Positions 10,850 to 22,806 of a stretch of DNA of 64,000 bases are shown here, piece after piece. Both the position numbers and the translations under genes were made by a program. Numbering within the stretch: position 1 is the first letter of the stretch; each line of letters starts with the position of its first letter. The notes under the pieces were generated by a model. It worked only from the letters and a program-made list of their open reading frames with translations, was not told the origin of the DNA and ran no database searches. Origin of the DNA: Rhytidiadelphus loreus (Eukaryota; Streptophyta; Bryopsida; Hypnales; Hylocomiaceae); NCBI GenBank assembly GCA_947034895.1, contig OX344765.1, positions 10,359,001 to 10,423,000 on the forward strand, in the 5' to 3' direction.

Positions 10850-11645
10850 CTGGCCTCTCTACTAACTGCACTCTTTCTTCTCGTTCCCTGTAGCCACCGT
10901 GATCATAAGACGGCCTTCCCATGCAACCGTTCCCCGACCCCCAAGCCCTTTTTAAATTTGGAGAAATTTCCAGATTCAATTGCGATTTCGATCAAAGTAC
11001 TTGAAACAAGAAATCGCCTCTAAACTCTCTTGTAGTTACACTAGAACAATCGTGCTCGATCTTTCTTCATGGCTATGGTGATCACCAGAAGGCCTCCCAC
11101 TAAAACTCTGTTTAAATTCGAAAAAAAATTGGAAACCATCAACTGGTTGTTACGATGTTAAAGCTCTCACAACCAATCAAATTTCTCAAGGAGTTGCAAT
11201 GATCTCACAGAGCCATCTGTTGAGGTGTAACTAATCTTGGATGCTTCCCAAAGATTCAAGATGTCGTTGAGAAATTGGTAACTAACGAGACAAGTCACTG
11301 CGACCAAATTTTGGGAAATTTTCAGATACAACACCCGGTCTAAACTCTCTATTACATACACCAACACACTCTATCTGTTCGATCTTCGTCATCGTAATGG
11401 TGCTTACAACGAGGTCTCAAACGAAAACTCTGTTTAAAATTTCAAAAATTTCAAAAAAATCATCAACTAGTTGTTACGAATCATTGTAAACCGAGGCCGA
11501 CCTCCCACAATCTCTCGATCAAGCAGTTGCAATGATCATACGAATTCCAATGTTCCAGTAAAACTAATCTTGAATGGATGGTTCCCAAGATTCAAGACGT
11601 CGTTGAGAAGGTGGTTACAAACATGACAATCAAGTTTCTTGCTGA
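10850..11645. repeat. Tandem ~320-bp repeat upstream of the channel gene
   Basis: Two and a half units. Anchors recur in order: CTCTACTAACTGCACTC (10855), TAAACTCTCTTGTAGTTACAC (11019, in part) and TAAACTCTCTATTACATACAC (11340). Each is followed by TTCATGG or TCGTAATGG, then AAAACTCTGTTTAAA, CATCAACT-GTTGTTACGA, GTTGCAATGATC and GATTCAAGA-GTCGTTGAGAA. The units are diverged and do not encode a protein I recognise. Confidence 0.8.
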
Positions 11646-12303
11646 TTTGAATTCATGTTTCGAACACAGCATCGTGAAGTTGATGAGGGGCTGGAGATGC
11701 GGCACCGACCAGGGGGATGGTCGTCCACTTGTCGATCCTCGGGGAGATGCGAGCCCACCCGCCAAAAGCCTGCAAACCTGCAGGTGGAGGTTTATGTTCC
11801 AGTATTCGCTGAATTCTCCTTGTTTCTAGGGTTTAAAGTGGGCTAGGGTTTTAGGGGGCTGACCTGGTGGATTGTGATTGGGCTTGGGCTTTTGAAGGAT
11901 TTTTCCAACCTTGTGGGTTCACTTTCTCTTGGAGAAGAGGACTTGTGGTTTGGGGCCTGTCAAAAGTTCATCTAGAACAATGGGTTTTGTTTTTAAAAAG
12001 AACATATGGCCATGTGCACTTTTCTTTTTGGAGGTGGGGGGCCTAAATTACAATTGTGTGTTAATAACCCTTAAAGGACGTTGCGGCCGTTTTTTTAGTC
12101 AAAGAATGACAAAGAATCTTTTTAAGTAGGACAAAAGTGCAACTATTCTTCCTCTGAATTTTGTGTGAAAAGGAGAGGTCTTGTATAGTAGTATGACTTC
12201 CAATGAGTGCTTTTGCATTTTCTTTTCTAAGCCAATGATTCACACTGTACTAAAAGGGATGATTTCCACAATCACCAACCTGTTCTTTAAGGGATAAATA
12301 ATA
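11646..12303. other. Intergenic, GC-richer remnant of unknown origin
   Basis: Between 11650 and 11960 base composition is clearly higher in GC than the flanking repeat DNA. Two short frames are open, but neither resembles a family I know. This may be a fragment of a mobile element or gene. The rest has nothing recognisable. Confidence 0.3.
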
Positions 12304-13445
12304 TTAATAAAAAAAAGACATATTGCATATCATTGTATAAGATATAATTCAATGAAAAATGTATACTAAATTTCTTCAAAATTGTCAATTGAAGAGTTGT
12401 AATCAAGAATTGCTCTTAGTTAAAATTGTTTGATACAAATAAACAAATGTGGTAAGAATACACAACGTTAGGTAATTGCAATGAAATTTCATTCCATTGA
12501 TTCATATAGTATGTGAAAGTCCCTTCATATAATACCATCTCTATTTCATTTAATATTGTAATGTCACCATTGTGTCAAGAATCCAAAATTATAAAATTGC
12601 CTATTCCATGTTGTAATGATATTCAAAATTTTATAAAACATTAATCAATTAGATGAATGATGTAAGGTTTGAGTTCAAAGGTCAATTGAATCAAGTTAAA
12701 AACAATGAGAGATCTGTGCATATACCTAGTTCTCTATCTGCAATAAATATGGAATGGACTAAAGAGGTTCAACATACACATGCCTAAACTTGCCTTGGTT
12801 ACAATAAACATCCAATGGGGTGAGGGATGCAATACATAACACAAAATCCTTAGTCTCAATAAACATCCAATGGGGTGAGGGATGCAATATATGACACAAA
12901 ATCCCTAGTCTCAATAAACATGAGATAGAATGAAAGGGTCTTGCATATGCGTAACCCCTTGGTTACAACAAACATGAGATGAAATGAGAGTACAACACAT
13001 CTCTAAAAACCTTAGTTACAATAAACATTCATTAGGAAAAAAAAATTATTGTCTAAAATGGTTTTATACTAAATCAATGGTAAAACTAGCCAACAAACTA
13101 CATTGAGATTAAGAAAGTTGCATTAGTTTGAACGCAAATTTATAAGAATACCAATTCAAACAGTAGATGGGATATTTTAGTGATTAGATAAAGTGAGAGA
13201 GTCGAGCACATGCTTAGCCCCTAAAGTTATTTGGCTATTTTTAATTTTTAACAAAAAAAGGTATCCCAAATTGTTACTTTCTAGGGCATCGAGTATAATT
13301 GAAAAATGAAAATATTTTTCAAGCTTCAACTATACAAGTTTATACTAGATTAGAAATGTGGATATATTTCAGAGCATTTGACAAGGGAGATTGCAAGATA
13401 TATTATAACATTTGAAGTTAGAAGAAAATAAAATTTGGGCCATGT
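12304..13445. repeat. Long dispersed repeat block P, copy 2 (left part)
   Basis: Collinear with 3724-4800, as shown by CATTGTATAAGATA, AATTGTTTGATACAAATAAA, AAATTTCATTCC and TTTCTAGGGCATCGAG. It breaks at about 13445, and homology resumes at 15131, so roughly 1.7 kb of unrelated sequence is inserted. Confidence 0.8.
12770..13035 (+). repeat. 54-bp minisatellite array 2
   Basis: About four to five units with CTTGGTTACAATAAACATCC, ATGGGGTGAGGGATGCAATA and similar words. It is the counterpart of the array at 4160-4395. The middle two units are the most alike and suggest local re-amplification. Confidence 0.75.
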
Positions 13446-15130
13446 CCATTAGAGAAGATTTCAGGCCTCCAAAGGATTGCTCCGAGGTACCCTGAAATTT
13501 ACTTTTATTTGCTCAAAAAAAAAAATTCCCCTATTTCCACCCAACAGTACATGCAGCGACAATGGCGCAGGAACTGAAATTTATGAATAATTTTTTTTTA
13601 TAAATTTTAATCTTAAAAAAAATTAATTTAAAAAAAAATCACAATTACTTACTATTTTGGCGAGTAGTCGGCCAAGCTAATTGCTCACTACAGGACAGTT
13701 CTGGAGTGACAATCCGAGCTCTGAAATAGCTTGGCTTGTCACTTTGAAGCAGCCCTTTGGAAGGCTGATATCTCTTCTAATGCAAAAAGGTGAGTATATT
13801 TTCACTCAACCTTTTTGTAGGCTATCTAATGGTACGCTCTCACCTAGTGTTTGATAACAACGATAAAAAACATAATACCTCTGACAAAAACAGAGAGCTC
13901 CAGGTTTTATAGGAATAAAAATCCAATTGATTTGGCATTGGTTCGGCATAACTTAATTGGGCAAATTTTAAGTTAGTAGTTGTTTAGACTTAGGGCATAC
14001 CTTGACATTTAGAAGTCTAAAAAGAAGCGACCTTTTCCTCTCCACAATCCTCATCCAAAAAAATTCATCCACAAACCAAGGAGAATAAAGTGGGCATCAA
14101 TATCAATGGCATTTGACCATTTGGCACAAGTAAATAAATTTGATGGCAATGTGAAGTGAACACGTCACTAACCATAGCAGGTATAAGGGTAGGGATGTCA
14201 TTTTTATAGTTGAATCCATTGTCCATCATAAACCTTCAAAAGATATAGGATAGTTTGAAGATGAGAGCTTGAGCGCTCATTGTCAAAAAGCAAGAATTGC
14301 ATTTGGAGTAGAATTTTAGACCTCATTTGGGCATAGTAGAATAACTTATTTCAAAAAAATATTGAACTAAGAGAAATTGTTAAATCAAGCTAAATTTCAT
14401 CTCCAAAAATCCGTTTGTAATTTTGAGCCTCCAATCAAAAATTATGAACAAATTTCAAAGAGAAGTGCTTGAAAATGTCAAAGAAAATGTCCCTTTCAAC
14501 CCCTCTTTGAAATTTGATCATAATTTTTGATTGGAGGCTCAAAATTACAAATGGATTTTTGGAGATGATATTTAACTTGATTTAACAACTTTTCTTAATT
14601 CAATTTCTTTTAAATAAGTTATTCTACTATGCCTAAATGAGGTCTGAAATTCTATTCCAAATACAATTCCTACTTTTGACTTAACTATAATTGATTGAAT
14701 TCCTACTAATTCTCATTTACATATCCCACATGGGTTGTTTAACTTCCTACTACCCTATATGTATATTAAGAGCAATTTCAAACTCAAATTGTGAGCGGAC
14801 CTTGAATTGTGAGCTTTGCCACTTCCCTGAATAAAGTCTTTGTTAGTTAATTGCCCATCTCCAAATCCATTAACTAGTTGTGCCTTTAACAATCTGAAAT
14901 CTATGTTTCTTATTGATTGAAGTGTTGTGTACCATTGAGCGTAATTAACTTAATTGCGTGAACAGTGTCCTCTTTTATTGACCTGACCGCCGTTCTTTTC
15001 CCTTGCCAGCTCGTTGTCCAACTAGCATCGGCATTTACTAAAGAACAGAAGTGTCAACACACACAATTCTCATTCTAATGGTGCCCAAAAGACTGGGCCT
15101 TAACGCCACGTGCGAACATACAATAGGTTT
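13446..15130. other. 1.7-kb insertion interrupting repeat block P
   Basis: Absent from the other copy of the block (4800-4850). It contains the inverted repeat at 14292-14672. At about 14715-15060 it has sequence resembling an LTR or promoter region (TATCCCACATGGGTTGTT, then GAATAAAGTCTTTG). I found no protein-coding remains and no clear terminal repeats, so its class is open. Confidence 0.45.
14292..14672. repeat. Inverted repeat with ~170-bp arms
   Basis: The left arm 14292-14463 and right arm 14503-14672 are reverse complements with few mismatches, separated by a loop of about 40 bp. Landmarks in the left arm are TAGACCTCATTTGGGCATAG and AGTAGAATAACTTATTT. In the right arm they are AAATAAGTTATTCTACT and CTATGCCTAAATGAGGTCT. 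A diverged single arm is recognisable at about 17630-17765. Confidence 0.85.
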
Positions 15131-15257
15131 GGGAATTCTCAGTGTTGCATAGGTAGTTATGTTAGTTACTTGCTTGCCAGTTTTCAAAGATAATGGAGAT
15201 GTCTAACATCCCCCCCAAGTCACCTTGCACTAAGAGGATGTTCAAAAAAAGCATCTA
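15131..15257. repeat. Repeat block P, copy 2, continued
   Basis: Matches 4850-4965 (GTTATGTTAGTTACTTGCTTG). It continues at 15661-15790 after the insertion at 15258-15660. Confidence 0.8.
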
Positions 15258-15660
15258 AGGTAGGAGGCTCTTAAAGCGTGCACTTAAGGGCTGGTTCACC
15301 TTTTTCATGTCGTTTCTTATATAGGATTATTTTTAGCTCATTTTTCAGACAAAGAAAAATAGATTCTGATTGTAATCCAAGTTGTTTTGTATTTTTTGAA
15401 GCATTTTTGAATTACTCATGAATTTTCAAACAAGATGAGTCATAGGTCCCTATTTCTGACCATAGGTCTTCCATAAATCATTCACTTAGAGAGAAATGGG
15501 GAAAGCAAAGTGAATGATTGGCTCTTACAATAAATAATATTTTTTTTATTGATCCATTCAATGACAGTAGAAGGTCCATTTGAAGACCACCTCAAGTCCA
15601 TTACAAGTGAGTCTACATGAACGGTTCTAAATGACCCTCCAACATTCAAACCTCCTACCT
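15258..15660 (-). mobile_element. Stowaway-like MITE (TA duplication, AGGTAGGAGG ends), copy 1
   Basis: 403 bp, starting AGGTAGGAGG and ending CCTCCTACCT, flanked on both sides by TA (15256-15257 and 15661-15662). The pre-insertion site is visible at 4960-4975, where AGCAACTACAAGAG has a single TA at the same place. The interior has no open frame of note and is homologous, in reverse orientation, to 16049-16458. Confidence 0.88.
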
Positions 15661-15662
15661 TA

Positions 15663-16048
15663 CAAGAGCAAGATTTCAAGTGGAAGAGGAAGTAAATACT
15701 GAAACACTTAGAGAATGCACATGAGCAAGAATTCAAGGTTAGCATGCCCACCATTCTTCAAGGCACAATAATCAAGGAATGTTTGTACCTTGCATGGGCC
15801 TTTTCAAATTATTTTAAAGGGAGTGTCGGTGGGATTATTTTTTGTAAATTTGATCATTCCTCGATGATCTTATAAAACTAGCAATTTCATAAGTTTGAAA
15901 CTCATATTTCATCAAGAAATCAAATCTCTATCTAAAATTAGATGCTAATATACGAGAAGAAATCTTGAAAAAGAAGAAAAGAAAAATTGATTAAGAACTA
16001 AAACAAAAAACAAAAACATTTTCAATCACTCACTATCTACTATGATTA
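15663..16048. other. End of repeat block P and AT-rich spacer
   Basis: Positions 15663-15790 match 4969-5095. After that the sequence is AT-rich and I see nothing recognisable. Confidence 0.5.
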
Positions 16049-16458
16049 AGGTAGGAGGCTCGAACTCCGTTCGGGCATTTAGAACCGCCCCTATAAATGT
16101 TACTGGAATGGGTTGGAGGTGGTTCTTGAATTGACCTTCATTGTCATTAAATGAATCAAGAAAAATACTATTTATTATTGCAAGAGCCAATCAGTTTCCT
16201 TTCTTTTCCCATTTCTGTTTAGAAGTCGCAGTGAACACTTTATGAAAGACCTAGGATCACAAATAGGGACCTACAACACATCTCGTTTGAAAATTCATAA
16301 CTAATTCAAAAATGATCCAAAAAATATGAAACAACTTGGGTTAGATGCCAATTCTTCTTCTCTTTCAAGGAAAATTTATTCAAAAATATTTTGAGCAGTT
16401 TGACCTGCCCAAAATTCAGTTACAGTGCTTAGATGGTCGGTTTATGAACCAACTACCT
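16049..16458 (+). mobile_element. Stowaway-like MITE (AGGTAGGAGG ends), copy 2
   Basis: 410 bp, beginning AGGTAGGAGGCTC and ending AACTACCT, flanked by TA (16047-16048 and 16459-16460). The interior is shared with copies 1, 3 and 4 (GAGCCAATCA, AAATAGGGACCTA, TTCAAAAATGATCC, AAACAACTTGG). The right third matches copy 4 better than copy 1. Confidence 0.85.
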
Positions 16459-16459
16459 T

Positions 16460-18356
16460 ACAAGCAAACTGATTTGGCCTCCTTCCACCCACAAGACGCA
16501 ACCATAGCCTTTGATCTTATTCAAAAAAGTATTCTACCTCCACCCTTAGTTGTAGATTTGAATCAAATTCATTTTCAGATTTGTGTGATTGCAAAACCAC
16601 TATGACACACCTGGTTTCAATTAGCACACACATTCACTGGGGGGAAAATGAGAGCCATTGATTTTGAGAAAATAATTCCCCCCCCTATATCATTGATCTT
16701 GAAAATTAAGAGATATGGATACGAATATGATACAAAATTAGAGTACGATACATGGCCGGATACGGGTATATATAAAAAATACAAAATACATGAGCCATTA
16801 ACCCATATTGTTTGCCCATACAGATTGGTCTGGAAAATAGAAGTATGGTTGGAGGGGGGGGCAAATAAAAATTAAATTACATTTTGAATAAATCATTAAA
16901 TTAATTCAAAATGAACACTATATGGCTCAAAATGAATCTCTATCCACTCAAAAGACAAACAACACTACACATTTTGGGACCACTCACTATTTTGGCTTCA
17001 TAGATTGTGAGATATAATGTTCAAAGTTATTGGAAAAAAATTCACAACTTCCCTAACTACTTTCCTCTTCTATTAGCACAGTGTCCAACCTACCCCTAAA
17101 TTTTCAAAAAGCTCTATGGGAGCTTGTTGTCCTTTAAGGATTAGCCCTTGCTATAGAAAGCATGAAATAGTGAGAGGGGGGCAAGCACATGCCTAAACCT
17201 CTACGATAAGTATGAAGTGGTGTGAAGGAGATTGATAATTATCAACATTTAATTTCAGATTAATTAAAAAAAAATACAAGGATGAACACAATTCATATTC
17301 AATTTGGCATGCAAACTAGGCTAGGAGTGTATCACAAAGTTTTACTAAACACTCAAAGTTTGTCATATGGGAAGAAGTCTAGTTCTTTATACATGTAGGG
17401 AGGTAGAAGGTACATCAATCAATGTAGAATATGTACAATTAAACCTCTTTAATTTGATCCTCTCTTTAGTGACATCTTAGAATATCTTGTTTGCTTACCA
17501 CAATACTATTGACTTGAACACACTTGCCTTACATTCAAACTATTTGATCTTTACCATAATTCTCTTCCAAGTAGTCACATTAAGGGAGATAGATTGTATG
17601 GCATATAAAAATGCACTCTCCAATTCCTAGTTGTATTTGATCTATAACTTTTGATTGGAGACTCTAAATTACAAATTGATTTTTAGAAGCAAAATTTAAT
17701 TTCTTTTCCCACGTTTTCTTAATTGGACACTTTTTGAAAAAAGTGGATTCACCATGCCTAAGGGCATCTTCAATGGGAACGAGGACACAAGTCTAAAATG
17801 AAAACTCAATGGAGAATGGAAATCAAGAGAGCTAGGTCAATACTCCAATATAGGAACGTCCCCAAGCACATGCTCACTTCATCCAATGAAGTAGTTGCAT
17901 GAAGGGCACATAAATGCAAAAGGTGTCATAAAATAAATCTTGTCATATAAAGAGTTATTTTGTGGGCTCTCCAAAAGCTCAAAATGTTGGTCAAAGAGTC
18001 AAAAGTGACAAGCCTTCAAACATGCAAAGGACTAAGCTTATAGCATTTTCTTTAGAATGAGTATTTAGTTCTTTTGCAATGGTCCCACCAAAACAATACC
18101 ATTGTTGTATTTGGACGACAATGCCATTGATGACATCCTAAATAAGTTTAAATATTGTACTAGCAACACAATCATTCCTTTGACTTGACTATGAGAAGGT
18201 GAACTCTTATATATCCCACATTGATTGTTGTACCTCCTATCTCCCTATGTTTATAAAGAACTAAACTTCTTCTCCATATTACAAATTAAATGCTTTGTAA
18301 CACTTTGTAAAACACTCCTAGTCTTGATGGCATGCCTAGACGAATACAAATTATGT
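16460..18356. other. AT-rich intergenic repeat DNA without a gene
   Basis: Short open frames at 16648-16875 have no family character. Positions 17160-17230 hold one stray minisatellite-like unit, and 17630-17765 is a diverged half of the 14.3-14.7 kb inverted repeat. Positions 18190-18260 resemble the LTR-like stretch near 14715 (TATATCCCACATTG). Confidence 0.5.
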
Positions 18357-18360
18357 TTAA

Positions 18361-18935
18361 CCCCTAAAGTCCCATTGTCCCCATAGGGGACAAAATGGAT
18401 TTTGGGCAGGCTCCTATGATCTCAATTTTTACTGAATTTTTTTGAAACTTTCTCATAAGATAGATAAACTTATGAGCTGTCTAGGAATATAATTTTAATT
18501 CCAATCAGTGCCCGAAAGGAAAAGTTATGCTACAATAACCTCAAAATGGGGGAGACCGGCTAGCAAAAAAAAATCCACAAAAAATTGAAATAAAAATTAT
18601 AATATTTTTTTTCTTGTATATTATATTTTCTTCTAAATGGAAAGCTTTTATTCATTCCATTTGGATTAGTGATGTGAAAGTTATGGAGTTTCTTATTTTG
18701 CAGGCAATCATGGCAACTTCTTGAAAGAATTTTTTTTCTTCCACTTTGAATGCTGATATCTTTTGATCTATAAGGTCAAACATCACAAAAAATTTATCAC
18801 GTGATCTAAGACAAGTGTAGGACAAGATCCTACGGTTAGATTCTTAAAAAAAAAAAATTAATTTCATAGGTGAACATAGCAAAAGTAGTAGTTTTGACTA
18901 GTTTTGGCAGAAAAATGGCCTTGGGACTTTAGGGG
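18361..18935 (+). mobile_element. piggyBac-type (TTAA) MITE, copy a
   Basis: 575 bp, bounded by TTAA at 18357-18360 and 18936-18939. The ends are CCCCTAAAGTCCCA and TGGGACTTTAGGGG, a perfect 14-bp inverted repeat. The interior is non-coding and AT-rich and is homologous to the element at 28415-29339 (GGAATATAATTTT, CAGTGCCCG). TTAA duplications with CCC/GGG ends are the signature of the piggyBac superfamily. Confidence 0.85.
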
Positions 18936-19009
18936 TTAAATTAAAATGTACTATTTTTATTGATTTAAAATTGAATGTTGATAGACATTCATCCTCTTCA
19001 ATGCATCTC

Positions 19010-19375
19010 AAATTTATTGTAGAAGGTTAGGCAAATGTTTGGCCTCCTTAATTCATTTGATGTTTGTTGTAACTAAAGGGTTAGTTATGTGCTTGACCCC
19101 CTCAAACTATCTCTTATTTATTATAACCAAGGGGGTAGCTATGTGCTTGACCCCTCACTCTTTCTCATATTTATTGTAGCCAAGGGTTTAAGCATTTGCT
19201 TACCCCATCAAATTATCTCATATTTATTATAACCAAGGAATTAGGTATATCCTTGCTTCCCTCACTCTTCCTCATATTTATTGTAACCAAAGGGTTAGGC
19301 ATGTGATTATCCCCTTTACTCTATTTCATGTTTATTGTATGGGGTTAGGTATATGACGGACCCCTTCAATATATA
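19010..19375 (-). repeat. 54-bp minisatellite array 3 (inverted)
   Basis: About six units of 53-54 bp in the opposite orientation to arrays 1 and 2. Each unit carries a form of TCATATTTATTGTAACCAAG, GGGTTAG and ATGTGCTTGACCCC. Confidence 0.82.
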
Positions 19376-22300
19376 TGAAGTCTTGTAAAAGAATTAACTA
19401 AGCATATGTCTATCTACTATCAATAAACATATGGTTCAAGAAAATCAAAGAATTTTGAATCCATCTGCTTTGAAACATGTTTAAAATTTCATTGGAAATT
19501 ATTGGCAAATAAGTTAAAGTGAAAAAGCAAAAAAAAATCTCATCATGGATGATATCAATGAGCTACTTTGAAGATGAATATTTCCATTTGGAGGAGTTGC
19601 AAAACAACAACTAAAATGCAATTTTTCCTATACCAAAGAGAATAATTTAGTAGGACCACATATTTATTTCTCACCTTTTAGCCAAAATATATAAGAGTTG
19701 GCTTAAAAGAAAGACCATTCAGAGATGTTCTAAACTTTTGTGCATACATCCAAACTACCAAAGCTTCATTAGTAATGGAACGCATGACTATTTTACACCT
19801 TGCATATTTATTTTCATACTTTCAAAAAAAAATTGCTATTTGGAATCTTCTTGAATTAGATGTCTGCTTGTGGCATCTAAAGAGGATTTTAGTATTGCTA
19901 TTAAGCTTAGAAAAACAAATTTAGAGCTATGAATTGGAATTTGAAGTTGTCTACTAGGATTACATAGACATAAGAATTTTTTTTTAAATAGTAAAGTATC
20001 TCCATTTGCATGTGTGCTCTGTAATTTTAAATTCAAAATTAAGAACAAGGATAAACTGGACTTGATTGCTAGGCAGTTTTAGAATCTATGGTCACCGGTG
20101 TTTGGCCACCCAGGACTTAATGTGTGGCATTTCAACGTGCCCGACGCCTTGTTGTAATTTGCTTGCTTGTTGTGTATGAAAAGGGGCCTTGAGCCCCACC
20201 CAGTCGCATGCGGCTTTCACAGCATGTGTGCTTTGCCTTTTTCTTTTGTTTCAATACAACAATCATAGACTTTGTTTTCCTTGAGATGAAATTGGTTGAC
20301 TTGAATCCACTTCAAGTCCAAAGGAATGTCCTATTTATTTTTTTATCTTTATAAATTTTTTATCATTCTTTAGAAACAAACATCAAAGTATATTGTTTTG
20401 TGTTATTTTTTATAAACCTATATTTAGGTATAATTTTGAAGTTTTTTTTGTAGGTTTGAACTTTAAAGGTGGTAAAAAATTTAATAATGATTTTCTTATT
20501 TTATTTGAAATTAAAATGTCAATGTACCTATTTTTCCTCTAAAATTTCTACATTTTAGTTCCTCTACTCAAAGAATTATTCTAAGCTTGATTTTCCTAAA
20601 AGTACAATCTTATTAAAAGCTACATACTAGCCATTTTTTTATGAAATTTTATAAATATATAAACCTACATAATTTTGTTGATTCATGGTGTGTTTTATTG
20701 TTGTCTTATTTGGTTGTTGTAATCGTGGCAACACATTAGGTCATTCTATTTCAATTGCCTAGGATCATTAAAACATGGAAAAGTTCTTCTAAATATTTTA
20801 AATATTTTGATAGAGAAAGACTTCACTCAAATAAGAAGTAATTTCTATGTGGTAAAAATAATTGTACACTACTGTATTAATATTGTTTTGCATGTAAGGA
20901 CTTCTTGAATGAAGTCATTACAACATGACAATGGGAATGGTAGGGTATTTGAAAAGCTTGAAAAATAGGTCCCTATGTATTCAATATTTTCTTCACCAAT
21001 GTCCTGGCATCACCATTCATCTCTCTCATTCAACACTTTGACATTTTTTAGAGTGCCGACAATGTCATTGGTTACATTCAAGAGTAGTTGACCTCACCTC
21101 ATGAAGCTCCATGTGCCATTTCTCCATCTCCTTTGCAAATATGGTAGGAATACCAATAACGACACTCCCCTCTAATGGTAGAGTAGGGTGTCCTGAAACA
21201 AACAATAGTTGCCTCTATTGTTGATTTGAAAAAGATTTGATTTGCTTGCACTTGATTAGGAACAAGTTCCAAAGGTAGTTGTTTTAGATGAAGCTATGAC
21301 ACATGAATGGAAGTTAGATGAAGAATTGACATTTATATTGAATAAAATATTAATTCTTGATTTTTATTTATTTACTTTTCATTCTTTTTCATCTTTATTT
21401 CTACACACATAGAACTCAATTTCTCAAAGAATTCTCCAAATTCTATAGACTAAAATGCTTATTTTAATTGTTTATGGTATTCTTTTTTCTTTTTAAAAAA
21501 AACTGGTGACCATTAAAAAGAGAAGAAAAGTACATCAGTCTAGCTCTGTAGGTCCGAGCAACCTCGGTGGTAAGCTAATCGACAAGTGCCATCTCGGATG
21601 ATGAAAATCACCAGAACAAAACACGTCGTTCTTACACCAAGTAGTAGCAAACTCCTGACAAATAATTCTTTGTCTATCCTCACTATTCTAGTGGACTGTT
21701 TATGGTATTCCTACTTTACTCCAAGTCCACAATTGCTTTCCCCTAATGCCACAAATTTGGATTTTCAACAAGCCCATCATAATAGCTAATATATTAAACC
21801 TTGATTGAGTAAATGATGCCTTAGGTTCACTAAAAAAACCCTCCTAATGGGACATACCATGTGCACCATAAACCACTTCATTTACTGATTTCAATTGTCA
21901 AGCAAGCGATGTGAAAGTCAAATCAATTCCCGCTCAATCAATTTCCAAAAAATCCACATCACTTGCTCAACAATCAACAATCAAAGACTCTCTACTCTGT
22001 GCCGTGACTTCGGTCGCCTTCCACCCTCCCGTCCCGTGTCTTCCTTGTTTTGTTGTTTTCTTTGTTCCCCCAGGCCACCTGTGGCTGGGGCTGTTTTTTT
22101 TTTTTTTTTCTCTTCTTGCAATGAAATTTCGTTTCATTTGTGTCAAAAAAAAAAGACTCTCTACAGTAGTTTTTCAAAGGTACATGCACTATTTCCAATT
22201 CAATTTTTTTTAAATGTGACACTGCAAGGGAAGGAAGTCCTTTGTTCTCTATCAAATCAAATCCTCTCGTTGTCTTAACCTAAAGTCATAATCTTGATGT

Positions 22301-22806
22301 CAATCAGTCAATTTAATTTAATTTACTAGCGAAAGAATAGGGTAAAAAATCAAATTGAAAGATTTGAGTTGCACTGCACTGCAGTTGCAGTCTGAGTCAC
22401 CTTGAATGGTGCACCTGGTACATCAACGTCACTTGACTGCAACATAACCCCGAGGTCATATACGCTGTACTGAGGTCCGTCAGGTGGACAGAATTGGCCT
22501 CAATTTCCAATTCAGCAGGCTCGTTTGCAACTGAACTGAGTGAAGATTTTCAACTCTCGAATTTGAAGGACGTTTAAAGTGGTCAATCGAAGTCTGCGTC
22601 CTGTGTGTCTGTCTGTCTTCCCTCGGCCCGAGGGGTAAAATGTTAAAAAAAATTAACGTACCTCTATTTTGTGGTTGATTATAAGTTAGTGTCCTGCATT
22701 CTTAATGTGTTCTTCCGACCTGTTCTACTGTAGCTAATTTGGGGTCTGTGAATCCAAATCCGCATTCAAAATCTCCAAGCTTTATTATGGGCGTAACATT
22801 TAACTA
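19376..22806. other. AT-rich intergenic DNA, no gene
   Basis: Nothing gene-like. Positions 20080-20240 form a short GC-richer island (CACCGGTGTTTGGCC and GGGGCCTTGAGCCCC) that may be the end of a retroelement. Positions 22560-22800 share words with 26100-26260 (AATTTGGGGTCTGTGAATCC) and with the Mutator-like element interior. Confidence 0.45.
21960..22156 (+). mobile_element. Possible LINE 3' end
   Basis: A GC-richer stretch runs through a T tract to CAATGAAATTTCGTTTCATT and then an A-rich tail (22145-22154). This layout is common at plant LINE 3' ends. No reverse transcriptase sequence is present, so the assignment is tentative. Confidence 0.35.

Noticed and set aside
21895..22278. Overlapping plus-strand frames of 100-127 codons
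   Set aside because: They run through T and A tracts (poly-Phe, poly-Lys) and are better explained as a possible LINE tail.
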